DNA of 39,750 nt from Chara braunii. Taxonomy: Eukaryota; Streptophyta; Charophyceae; Charales; Characeae. Shown here one piece after another: positions 30,580 to 39,750 of this stretch; the stretch's first letter is position 1, and the number at the start of each line of letters is the position of its first letter. The notes beneath the pieces are model-generated. The model made no database searches and was not told the DNA's origin. It saw only the letters and a program-made list of their open reading frames with translations. The stretch covers positions 4,358,887 through 4,398,636 of the forward strand of contig BFEA01000009.1 in the NCBI GenBank assembly GCA_003427395.1, in the 5' to 3' direction. The position numbers and the translations under genes are program-made.

Positions 30580-32280
30580 TGAACCAAAATCATGGCTTGA
30601 AGACAGATATTGGGCTATACAGCAAAAGTCTACTCCGTCCAATGGAGAAAATGTATCGGACAGACAGGCGGTCAGGCAAGACTTGAAAAGAGACCCTCTC
30701 TGGGCCACGATACTGCGGACATGGCGCAAGCTGCCCCTACCCGACAAAATCCCACCCAAACGGTGGGAAGAAGTGGCTCGTCAACCATTGTTCGAAAACC
30801 GATGGGTGACTGGCCCCCAAAGCCGAATCTTCCGGAGCACAGATAATCCTTGGAAAGGCTGGGTTAAGAATGGCGTGCTGAGGGTCAAGGATATCTGGGA
30901 TCAGGAAAGCAAAGATTGGTTGTCAGAACCTCAACTACGGAGGAAACTGAGATAATGTCATCATGTGGGAGAAGCATTGGAACACATTATCTTTGCTATC
31001 CCACTTGACTGGGTCCAAATCCTGAAAAAAGGACCGACAATACTGGAGGGAGATTGGGTAGGGTTCTGGGATACTGAGGGGGTGGTTGGAAATGTAGTGT
31101 GCACCCGCAAGGTTGGTATGGGGGCAGAGCAAAAGGTGGTGGCCAACCGTTTCAGAATAAAAGCAGATAATCTTCTAGAATGAATACTGCCAGAAGAGAC
31201 AGCATGGTACCCGATATCCGAGACCTACTGTATTCGTGTCCTTAAAAACAAGGACCGGTGGCAAGCATACAAACCAAACAAACCAATCCAAGAACTGCCT
31301 TTAGACCCGAACGAATGGATATGGACCCGGCAATTTGGGAGGGGAAAGTCTGGGACACAGCAGTTACAGACGCTTTCAGTCAAGGCAACCTACAGAATGC
31401 TGCGACCGAAAGTAAACCCGAAAGACGTTGTCGAGGCGCGCTGGATGAAGCATCTAAACGTGGGGAGAGACATGTTGCGACCTGTCAAATGGTTCAAAGC
31501 AAGCAAAGCTATGCCAGCGAAGCTAGCCTCACTCGAATGGCAAGTGGAACATAGGGCCTTGCCGACCAATGACTGGCTGATAGACAGGACGCAGCTTGAA
31601 CAAAAGGGACTCGCACTCCCATGGTGCAAGATATGCACAACATCCTTCCCGTCTTGGAAATGGCCGCAGACTATAGAGCATATGTTTTTACAATGCCCGG
31701 CGGCGATATGGTTATGGAGATGGTGGGACCGAGTATGGAGGCAACTGGGTACCTCACAACCCTGGCCATGGGACTGGAGAACGCTCCTCTGCGAGGCATG
31801 GGCCCCACAGCAAACCACCTCCTTCGAAGACAATATGTTTAAAATAGCACGCCGGGCGGTTATCTGGGCCATTTGGTGGGGACGATGCACACTCGAAATG
31901 GAAGGGGTGCGCCGAGATGGTACGGAGTTTATCGATGCAATAAAAGAACAAATACAATCTCTATCCAATGGGAAAGACTTAAAGAAAAGATCATGCATCT
32001 GCACTCGAAACAGGAAATTAAACAACATATTATGAGATTCTACAAAGACTGGCTGTGCGGAGACCAAGGGGGTTGGATTGCAAAGGTGACATGGAATGGA
32101 GGGGGGAAAGGGGGGGAAGACGTAGAAGAAGGGGAAAGAGACTACCACCTCTGCTTTCAGGACTGGACAAAGATTGATCCCTCTATCCCACTCCGACCCC
32201 TCTCCGACTTTGCTGAATTCTTCCCGCCCCCGCCCCTAGCTTTGGTTGAGATGGAATGGTACCAGGGCATGGCCAGTTAA
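30577..32280 (+). pseudogene. LINE C-terminal region with zf-RVT-type zinc finger
   Basis: Continues in the next frame after a shift near 30575. TAA at 30953-30955 and TGA at 31181-31183 are in-frame breaks. The segment VKATYRMLRPK to LEWQVEHRALPTNDWL is typical of the region before zf-RVT. The finger itself is CKICTTSFPSWKWPQTIEHM followed by FLQCPAAIWLW (Cys-x2-Cys ... His ... Cys). Another shift near 31970 leads to the C-terminal KEKIMHLHSKQEIKQHIMRF and a stop at 32278-32280. This layout is characteristic of plant L1-type LINEs. Confidence 0.82.
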
Positions 32281-32842
32281 ACAGTACAAGAACTAAAAAG
32301 GCTGATTCTAAAAATATCAGTAGCCAAGTAAGGAAAGGTGGGGAGGTGGGCAGCAGGGGTAATGGAAGCCACTTTGCAAAGGCATACCCAGACAATCCCC
32401 CGAGCATCATTGCATCAGGGCAATCATTGCAATCATTGCAATCATTGTAGACAGATTTGAAGCAGTCAAGAGCTCAGCCAATCCCCCCCCGGCCAATTCC
32501 CGGAGCACTGGCAGACCACACAGTTATTGCTCCAAAGGAGAGAGAGAGAGAGAGAGAAAGACAGATAAAGTGAGAAGAGAGAGAGAGAGAGAGAGAGATC
32601 CAGCAGATGAATTTTGCATAATCATGGTTTTCTCATCTAACTGCTGCTCAGTTAATCCCCCAGCCTCACTGGGGCAGTCAATGCTGGCAGCCAGATTCTT
32701 ACTTTTTGATGTTCAGCAAATGTTCAATGGGACGCTGGACGCGTTTTCCAACGGGTGCACCTCCCCACTAATAGACTAGAGCAACCGGATCGCGCACTAG
32801 GGGAGGCTGCTCGTACCACCTTCCCTGGTGACGTTGGTCTGG

Positions 32843-32846
<4 letters not shown>
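32281..32846 (+). other. LINE 3' untranslated region
   Basis: Non-coding tail between the last LINE frame and the poly(A). Holds a 9-bp CAATCATTG repeat x3 (32421-32447) and two AG microsatellites (about 32539-32558 and 32575-32598). Confidence 0.7.
32421..32447 (+). repeat. CAATCATTG tandem repeat, three copies
   Basis: Three perfect 9-bp units. The unit itself is almost palindromic (CAAT-C-ATTG). It could be a slippage product or a structured element in the LINE 3' UTR. Confidence 0.9.

Positions 32847-32904
<58 letters not shown>
32847..32904 (+). repeat. Poly(A) tail of the LINE (58 A)
   Basis: Pure adenosine run ending at the right target duplication. The A at 32904 may belong to either feature. 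Confidence 0.95.
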
Positions 32905-32905
<1 letters not shown>

Positions 32906-32911
32906 ATTAGT
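32904..32911 (+). repeat. Right target-site duplication of the LINE
   Basis: ACATTAGT, identical to 19481-19488. Element 3 gag resumes at 32912 in the phase left at 19488. Confidence 0.85.
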
Positions 32912-33340
32912 AAACTTTTTGCTACTCTTGATTTGGAGATAACTTCACAGTCTTGCTTGGATGTGATTAAAGGTACGGTCCCCTCTACTATAACACATCG
33001 TCTGGGGCTCGGACTCATAGCATATACAGATTGGCTTACCCTCATGCGGGACTTAGTCAAGCTGGAGGCACAAGACCTCCCGGGTGGATCGGGTGGCAAA
33101 AAGGCCACCGGCCGCAAACGGTTTCCAGGCAGCAACCGTTTTTTAGCGCACGGTCTACTTGAGGATGAGGAGGAGACCTTCGCAGAGGATCCTTCTCTTG
33201 ATGACGATCAAGAGCAAGGCTGCGAGGCATCTCGCTCTTCGTCAACTCATGAGTCTGAGTATGTAAATGACGAAGAATCCATGAATGCCTTCAAGAAGAC
33301 TGCCTTTAAAAGTAAGGGACCAAGTGAAAAACAATACTAA
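32912..33340 (+). pseudogene. gag: Element 3 gag, middle part after the LINE
   Basis: Resumes with KLFATLDLEI, then a basic stretch (KKATGRKRFPGSNRF) and an acidic region (LLEDEEETFAEDPSLDDD). The frame ends at TAA 33338-33340, but reading has moved to the next frame by about 33325, through a single insertion or a two-base deletion in an A-rich run. Confidence 0.8.
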
Positions 33341-34577
33341 CACCATTCTCCTTCCTAAGGGAGCGAAGATTCGACCCAAACCGGAAGATCCTGCCACAAA
33401 ACCATGGGTAGATCTCCAGATAAGTGAAAGTGAGTGGAAACACAGGGTGAAGAAAGGGGTTTGCCTGCATTGCACCAAACCGGGACATTCAGTCCTGCTT
33501 CAGATTGCAGCAGGGAAACCAGCAACTGGGGTAGAGACATCATCAGCACACTCTACAGACGGAAAGGCTGAACATGTAAGTGCAGATCCTTCACCGGATT
33601 TTGATCCTACTCAACAAACCTCTCTTGACAACCCACGTGATGTTGATTCCAACGTTGAGAAAATACACATCCTATACAAGGAGCCTTGGGTGGAGTCTGA
33701 AGAAATCGACTTTCACGCTCTCTTGTCGCGCTGGGCTCACATGAAGCAAGAACGCGAGCAAGGGAAAACGAAGTTGATCTTCTTCAAACTCCGCATTAAC
33801 AGGCGTTACATCCGTGCGTTGGCTGATTGCGGTGCAACCGCTAACTACTTCTCACCGCACGACATTTGTAAGGCACGCTTGGGAATGAAGCAAGTGACCT
33901 TGCAGAATCCTTGTCGGACCCAAGTGGGCAACCAAGAGGTTGTCGCATCTACTCATGCAGTCAAAGGTGTACGCACTACCTTTGACGCAGAGCGCACAAT
34001 CACACATGAGTTGAATTTTTATGTCCTTGATCATTGCCCCTTCGACGCGGTTATTGGCTTGGGATGGTTGCAGGCCCAATGTGAAAGAACCACGTGGAAG
34101 GACTCACAATTCATGGTCAAAGATGCCATGGGAATCGAGCGTCCAGTCCTTTTGGATAAGTCGCATGAGCCCCGAGTAACTTTTCTCAATGCAATGCAAT
34201 TCTGCAAAAAGTGGCGCAGGTGCAAAGTTGATGAGCAAATGTATATAGCCTTTCTTAGGCCGGCTCATGTGCCTTCTATTTTTGTTGTACATAATGATTC
34301 TACCTTGCATATCGTTTCTCCTTCTAATGCAACTACTTCTACCTCTACTGAATCTACTTCTATGCAATCCGGTATGCTTGCACCTGAGAGTGATGATCCA
34401 CCTCCGAAAGTCCCATCAGAAATCCGCAACCTTCTCAACCGGTTTCCTGAAGTCTTGACCGAACCGCATGGAGTTCCTGTGCGTCCGGTCCGACACAAGA
34501 TCGAGTTGATAGAAGGTAGCACTCCTCCAAAAGGTTGTGTCTATCGAATGGGCTCAGGCGAATTGGAGGAGTTGTGA
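33285..34577 (+). pseudogene. pol: Element 3 gag zinc knuckle and protease, start of RT
   Basis: It opens with the end of gag. The knuckle reads GVCLHCTKPGHSVLLQ: the C-x2-C-x4-H spacing is right but the final Cys is missing, so RNA binding is probably impaired. The aspartic protease follows with RALADCGATANYFS (D-C-G-A at the active site), then FDAVIGLGWL. A Ser/Thr-rich linker (about 34310-34380) leads to the RT entry (VPSEIRNLLNRFPEVL, RPVRHKIELIEG, PPKGCVYRM). The frame ends at TGA 34575-34577, where elements 1 and 2-type RTs have Arg (CGA to TGA). Gag and pol appear to share one frame here. Confidence 0.82.
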
Positions 34578-35653
34578 AGACAGATCGATGACATGATTGC
34601 GAAGGGATGGATCAAGCCAAGCGAATCCAAATTCGGTACACCGGTTTTGTTTGTCCCGAAGAAAGGAGGCAAACTACGGATGTGTATCGATTACCACGGA
34701 CTGAACAGAATAACAAGAAAGAATGCGTATCCTTTGCCACGTATTGATGACATGCTTGATGTTGCAGGTGGGTGCAAGGTCTTCAGCAAGATCGATCTCA
34801 AGTCTGGCTACCACCAGATTGAAGTCGACCCTGCAGACCAGCACAAAACTGCATTCAAAACCCGCGATGGGTTGTACGAGTTCACCGTCATACCCTTCGT
34901 TCTCACGAATGCACCGGCCACCTTTCAAAGTCTCATGGACAAGGTGTTCCGCAATCAGATCAACCGATTTGTTGTTGTGTATTTGGATGACATACTGATT
35001 TTCAGCAAGTCGATGGAGGAGCACATGAAACATCTTAAGTGTTGCAGATCCTCAAGGATGCGCGACTCCATCTCAACTTGGAGAAATATGAGTTTGGGAG
35101 GGACAACGTTATCTACCTTGGACATCGGTTGTCTGCTACAGGCCTATAGCCCGAGGCAACCAAAGTTGAGGTCATCCGCAAATGGCCTCAACCGGTGAAC
35201 GTCCACGAGTTGCGTTCTTTTCTTGGTCTTGCGTCGTACTACCGTAAGTTTGCACCCAACTTCTCTATCATTGCCCGACCACTATCCAGATTGACAAGCA
35301 AGAATCTATCCTACACATGGAATGGGGAATGCACAACAACCTTCCAAGCATTGAAGGAGGCTTCGGCAAGTCATCCGCTGCTCCGCATTGTAGATCCCAA
35401 ACTTACATTCGTAGTAACTACGGATAACAGTTTGTATGGGATTGGTGCAGTGCTGCAGCAAGATGAGGGCGACGGCTTACGTCCGCTCGAATTCTACAGC
35501 AAACGTATGCCCAGTCACAAGGTAGCTGCCTCCACTTACATGCAAGAGCTCTATGCCTTGAGAGAGGCACTATATCATTGGAAGCACTATCTCTTGGGTC
35601 GCCATTTCAAAGTGTTATCAGACCACGAGACCTTGAAATGGATTCAGACATAG
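34578..35653 (+). pseudogene. pol: Element 3 reverse transcriptase and RNase H
   Basis: Continues in the same frame after TGA. RT motifs: [41 protein letters not shown] and an intact YLDD in [15 protein letters not shown] one-base loss near 35038 shifts the reading. TAG at 35147-35149 interrupts the connection domain before RSFLGLASYYRKF. RNase H has TTDNS where TTDAS is usual, plus QELYALREAL and LSDHETLKW. The frame ends at TAG 35651-35653, a likely CAG-to-TAG change. Confidence 0.85.
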
Positions 35654-36471
35654 ACCAATCCCTCAACCACACTGACCCGCAGGCTGCATGAGATTGTTGT
35701 GTATGATTTCGGACTTAGGCACAAGAAAGGTTGTTACAATCGCTTGTGGGTTCCTATGATCTCCATAAGAATTTAAAGGAGGAACTCATTGAGCATACTG
35801 CCAAGGACCTTGAACTAAGTCCCATCCTTCAGCAGAATCGAGCTGACCCTAGCGATCAGCCTGATTTCCATGAGTGTAAAGGCTTACTTTTTCGACGTTA
35901 CGGGAAGCACGACCGACTGTGTGCACCCAACCATGAGCCCATCCTTACTCACTTCTTGGACTTGGCTCATAGCCGGAGTGGACACTTCGGTTTTGAGAAG
36001 ACATACGGAAGCGTGCTGCAAAAGTTTGTATGGCCTGGAATGAAAGGAATGACACGGAAGTTTGTGGTTGTCTGTCAACGCATCAAATCGTCTCGGCAAA
36101 AGCCCTATGGGATGCTACATCCTCTTCCTATTCCTGATGGCCCGGGTGAGTCTCTTTCCATCGACTTCACGGACATGGGGAAGAAGAGTAGGAATGGATA
36201 TTCGCAACTAATGGTGATCGTTGACCGCTTTTCAAAATTTATGAATCTGATCCCATTACCACCTCACGCCCCAATTGACCTTGTGATCAAAGAGTTTCAT
36301 AAGAAGCACATTCTGCAGTGTGGGCCCCCGAAAACTCTCGTGAGTGACCGGGACACTAGGTTCATAAGTGCAGATTGGAAGGACTTCACCTCCCAGATCT
36401 ATGACATCAAACTCAAGATGGCATCTGGTCGAAATCTCGAAGCCAATGGGCTAGCCGAGGAGATGAACTAG
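35654..36471 (+). pseudogene. pol: Element 3 RNase H end, integrase zinc domain and core
   Basis: After the TAG the RNase H tail is recognisable (VVYDFGLRHKKGCYN), then a shift or small deletion near 35730 removes the usual VADALSR motif. The integrase zinc domain has the His pair (HSRSGHFGFEKT), but the Cys pair reads VVVCQRIK, with one Cys lost. The catalytic core keeps Asp in SIDFTD, Asp in VSDRDTRF and Glu in AEEMN. TAG at 36469-36471 follows MN directly. Confidence 0.82.
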
Positions 36472-37347
36472 ACTGTGATCCAACTTTTCCGAGCTCTAAT
36501 TGTGCCTGATCAGAACTCTTGGGATGAGGAGTTGCCGATTGTGCAGGGGTTGTACAACAACTCCATACACTCCTCCATCGGGATGACACCTAACCGGCTG
36601 CACCTGGGGTGGAAAATTCGCAATCCTCTATCCTATTTGTTTCCTGAACAGCCACCTGGCCTGACACCTGGCCAGCCACGCTACAACGCTAAGTTTGATC
36701 GTTTGCTCAAAGTTGTTGTCGCAACTATGGAAAGGCGACGCAGTGCCATGATTAAGCATGCAAACAAAAAGCGCCAGCCTCACCCTTTCACAATGGGAAG
36801 TTACGTCTGGGTTAAGATGTCTGAGTTTTCCAAAGAAGGTGTATCACGGAAGCTTCTTCCTCAATACTACGGTCCATGGAAGGTGTTGAACCAAGTAGGA
36901 GATGATTTTTTTGGTCCTTCTTACACGATCGGCGTGCCTACTCATCTGCGCACGTACCCAGTCTTTCATGGTTCGAAGTCGTTTCCGTATGAACCACCTG
37001 AAACTTTTCCGTATCGAGAATCAATGATTCCCCGCGCAATCAATGGCGGTCACGAGGTTGATAGAATTGTCGAGTACAGCGGAAAGGGAAAAAACAGACA
37101 GTACAAAGTCCATTCTCAGTACCACCCGTTGAATGACTTTTACTGGATCGCTAAGAAAGACTTGCTGCAGAGTGCCCCGCGAGTCGTCAACGCATATGAA
37201 CGATTGGTTAGTTTCGAACAGCAGCCTAAATTCACTGCTACCCTCACTCCTACAGAACATACCCGGTCTCTCTTTGCTATTTACGCTTATGATGCATTAT
37301 GCAAGGACTCGGATTCAGTTACTCGCTCGAAGGGACCTCGTTCTTGA
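36472..37347 (+). pseudogene. pol: Element 3 integrase C-terminus with chromodomain-like tail
   Basis: Same frame as the upstream core. Shows SWDEELPIVQGLYNNSIHSS, the GPY/F motif (RKLLPQYYGPWKVLNQVGDD), YPVFHGSK and a chromodomain-like module (EVDRIVEY ... NRQYKVHSQY ... WIAKKDLL). Beyond that it carries about 50 extra residues not seen in elements 1 and 2. It ends at TGA 37345-37347, overlapping the PPT. Confidence 0.85.
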
Positions 37348-37358
37348 GGGGGGGTTAG
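37346..37358 (+). other. Polypurine tract of element 3
   Basis: A run of G after the pol stop, ending TTAG immediately before the LTR TG. Confidence 0.8.
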
Positions 37359-38059
37359 TGTAATAACCCGCCATAACACAGACTTAGAACACTGCTAATT
37401 TCTGAAGGTTTGCCGATGGAATGGATGCCTTGCTGAGATTCCCGCATTTTGCTATGTTTTCTAAGTCTGTATGTGTGCGTGCCTGTTGACTTGTGTGCCT
37501 GTTTGAGTGCTTGTCGGCATGAGTGTGTGTGTGACCCTCAAGGGTACTTGCTTGTTTGGCAGGCCCGTAGGGCCGGTACTTACCTGTGGCCGTGGCATTG
37601 AGGGTTGCAACAGGGAAAACACTCAAGTAGCGGAGCCAGGAGCCCGCGATGCTTAGAGCAACGGAAAAACACTCAAGTAGCAGGTAGGCCGGTACCTCAC
37701 CCAGTAGCAGTAGATGTGCCAGGTACTCGAGGCCGAGCAGAAGAAGACAAAGTTGGCATTTTTAGAGGCCCAATAGCGGTAGGCTAGGTCTAGGCCGGTA
37801 CTGGTCCATCCAGTCTGAGTCTAGAGCATGTACGGGCAATATCAAAGTCTGCAATGATGTTTCCCTCCGAGCGGCCTGGAAGTCACCGCCCAGGAGCCGC
37901 TATATCAAGAGGCCGAGGCAAGAGCTCGGCCTCATTCTTCAGTGTGCAAGTTTGGCGACACGCTACTGTGGAGTAGCGTTGGGTACTGCAGCGCTGCTGG
38001 GAGGAAGAAGTCAGGAGCTTCCACCTTGGCTATGGTGGAGCTCTACCGGTAGGAGGAGG
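37359..38059 (+). repeat. Truncated 3' LTR of element 3 (701 bp of about 1357)
   Basis: Begins TGTAATAACCCGCC and matches 15832-16569. It has several indels, including about 36 bp missing near 37869 and extra bases near 37815. Similarity stops abruptly at about 38059 after ACCGGTAGGAGGAGG. The R/U5 half and right target duplication are absent. TATA motif at 37901. Confidence 0.9.
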
Positions 38060-39583
38060 TCTTCCACCTTAGATGATTGAAAGTTATAAGGTAATTGGCC
38101 ATTGATAGCTGAAAACTGAGAAAAGTTACTGGATTATTGGATGACGCTTGTTGAGAAATTCACCAATAAACCATTTGAAAAAAATAAGCATGAGAGCTTC
38201 CACGTTCAGTTGAACTTCGCCTTGCCCTGCTCAACTGTCTCTAAAGATGAGTCAGTACTGTGCAATTTGCCATGGCGATCATGGAAGCAAAAAACATATT
38301 CGATGTACTTTTGCTCACCAATTCTTCGGATGGCACTCTCCCTCAGGACTAGTTTATGAAACTCCATATCCTCAGAAGTATTTATTTCACATCCCTCATA
38401 CTTGTCTTTGCTGATCTTGCATCTCACAACTAAAATCTCTTCATCCCTCATGTCCCTCTTCTATCCCAAGTTTCAAATTTGACAAGAGATAGGGAAGGAA
38501 GAAGGGACAAGGAAATTTTTGATAAGTTCCACACTTAGAGGGAACCAACAACTTTTAGACTCAAGACTTTCAAATGCTCGATCTATATTAATTACTGAGA
38601 TTCCTAATGTGGGAGTCTGTCACCGAGTTACCACTTGTTCATATGTAACACGGAACGTCGCAATAGACAACCACTGCTCGGACACTTGAGAATGGTTTTA
38701 CCTTTGATAATTTGCTATAGGGAACTCTCGACAATGAACCAACCGCTAACAGTTGTTGTTGAGACCTACTGTAGGCATTCTGCTACAGGACTTATCAACG
38801 AAAAATATGTTGTTAAGACTCACTGCAAACTGCACTGCTTCGATTCGCTTGACTGCTTGTTGCCTAGGTTTACTGGAAAAACCTGCTAGAGAAAGTTGGG
38901 TCCTTTTTATATACTACGTAGGATTTATGTCCCATAACTTTATTAAACGGTCTCTGTTTATACTTGACATAGAGTACAACCGACGTTGGATTACAAGAGT
39001 CACTGCACACAGACCGTGCTCATTTATAGGACAAAGAACAACTTAATCGCATGCAACGCAGAGCACTACTCAAGGAGGTCATCGTTCAAACACTATACAA
39101 TGTACCGCTAATGGTAATGACCGATCAAATACCTCACAGGTTGTTGCTCATGTCAAAACCCATTCCAATACAGCACAAGGTACCACTCCCAGTATACTCG
39201 GGTCCCTCCAAGACAATGGTTCTTCGATTAGTCCACAGGGCAACTAGAAAGTCATCGTAAGATTCAGATAAAAGAAGGCTTTCAAGTGTCGTTTTCTACA
39301 GAGTAATAATAAGAGGGATAAAGAAAAACTTAATGATTATATTTGGCAATTATCTAATCAAAACATTGGAAACTGTTGAGAACTCAAGTGTCGGCAGACC
39401 ATTCCGACTCGAAGTCGGCCTCATAATTCCATCAACTTTGAAATACCACTAAAAATGCCTAACCTGATGAGTGCGCCTTATTCGCAATTTTCTCATACTT
39501 TATAAGACAATTTCGGGATTGGCCATAAACGCGAAGGGGGCTAGTTTGTTATGTCTTCTTTGTATATCGCACTATTGAAATGG
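38060..39583. other. Unassigned sequence after the truncated LTR
   Basis: AT-rich, with only short frames. A minus-strand frame of about 81 codons (38206-38451) and plus-strand frames at 38635-39046 look like nothing I recognise. A small perfect hairpin (CCGACT-CGA-AGTCGG) lies at 39404-39418. This may be the flank created when the LTR was cut. Confidence 0.4.
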
Positions 39584-39748
39584 TTATTCCCCGTTTCGCG
39601 TTCTACGCGGAGAATTGTCAGACACCCCAGTTACCTCTACCACGAAATAACCGGTGTGCAAGAGTCGTGCGAGCTCAGGCGCTGCAGCATGATACTTGCA
39701 AGGAAGGAAGCGAGCATACTTGCTCAAACGGTCAACGACCGTGAGAAT
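39584..39748 (-). pseudogene. pol: Ty3/gypsy integrase core fragment at the window edge
   Basis: The minus strand from 39748 reads ILTVVDRLSKYARFLPCKYH, then AAAPELARLL. This is the strand pattern between the first and second catalytic Asp in gypsy integrases; compare VMVIVDRFSKCAVFVPL in element 1. Similarity fades after about 39650 and the frame ends at TAA 39586-39584. The upstream part lies beyond the window. It is probably a fourth or fifth gypsy lineage in this region. Confidence 0.72.
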
Positions 39749-39750
39749 AC

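Larger units (their letters stand above)
19489..32903 (+). mobile_element. 5'-truncated LINE (non-LTR retrotransposon), itself split by element 2
   Basis: LINE sequence is at 19489-19611 and 28366-32903, about 4.66 kb once element 2 and its target duplication are removed. It begins inside the apurinic-like endonuclease, continues through RT and a zinc-finger tail, has a 3' UTR of about 570 bp and ends in a 58-nt poly(A). The 8-bp target duplications and 5' truncation are hallmarks of target-primed reverse transcription. It is inserted in the sense orientation in element 3 gag. Confidence 0.9.
15832..38059 (+). mobile_element. Ty3/gypsy (chromovirus-like) retrotransposon, element 3, containing a nested LINE and element 2
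   Basis: 5' LTR, PBS, leader, gag, protease, RT, RNase H, integrase, chromodomain-like tail, PPT and truncated 3' LTR all lie in one orientation. The LINE with its nested gypsy element (19489-32911 including one target duplication) interrupts gag. Without that insertion the element is about 8.8 kb. My hand count of about 29 substitutions over the first 455 bp of the two LTRs (about 6.4%) makes it older than element 2. Confidence 0.88.

Noticed and set aside
38206-38451. 81-codon minus-strand frame as a host gene
   Set aside because: No recognised motif, low complexity of evidence, and AT-rich surroundings; length is within chance expectation.
1-39750. CRISPR arrays, bacterial operons, toxin-antitoxin or phage defence systems
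   Set aside because: No spaced identical repeats with unique spacers and no prokaryotic genes; the content is eukaryotic transposable elements.

Overview
This looks like repeat-rich nuclear DNA from a eukaryote of the plant lineage. Ty3/gypsy LTR retrotransposons have plant-type primer-binding sites complementary to initiator-methionine tRNA and chromodomain-like tails on integrase. There is also a plant-type LINE ending in a zf-RVT zinc-finger region and a fragment of hAT transposase with a DUF659-like segment. My best guess is a streptophyte, possibly a charophyte alga, but that is inference. I found no host protein gene, tRNA or rRNA gene, CRISPR array or operon. Nearly everything I can identify is a transposable element or a decayed piece of one.

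Layout. (A) 1-7815, Ty3/gypsy element 1 (+): an AG microsatellite, a long leader with a helically spaced array of TTGAC motifs, gag (1315-3249), pol (3425-6914) and a probable 3' LTR from about 6953. The RT and RNase H catalytic residues survive, but there are five in-frame TAG codons and one frameshift. (B) 7816-8640: no gene, one strong hairpin. (C) 8640-13473, scrambled element 4 (-): two overlapping copies of the start of one gag flank an LTR-related block lying in the opposite orientation. A diverged PBS and an LTR lie upstream. (D) 13474-14880: low-complexity GC-rich tandem repeats, a G-quadruplex motif and TTC arrays with two GC hairpins. (E) 14938-15657: hAT transposase remnant.

(F) 15832-38059 is a three-level nest. 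Element 3 (Ty3/gypsy, +) has a 5' LTR at 15832-17188 and a truncated 3' LTR at 37359-38059. Its gag is split at codon 'AGT' by a 5'-truncated LINE (+, 19489-32903) that has a 58-nt poly(A) tail and an 8-bp target duplication. The LINE endonuclease is in turn split by the complete element 2 (Ty3/gypsy, -, 19612-28361). Both interrupted reading frames resume in frame on the far side of each insertion. My hand counts of LTR divergence (about 3.6% for element 2, about 6.4% for element 3) agree with the nesting order. (G) 38060-39583 has nothing recognisable. (H) 39584-39748 is a minus-strand integrase fragment running off the window edge.

None of the elements looks autonomous. Element 2 has lost an RT catalytic Asp, the LINE RT box is changed, and element 3 has degenerate zinc-binding motifs. 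Most nonsense codons fit C-to-T or G-to-A decay. The least ordinary signals are cis-structures rather than proteins: the phased TTGAC array, a telomere-motif hairpin just after the element 3 PBS, and a triplicated start codon that puts an ATG in all three frames at the start of gag.
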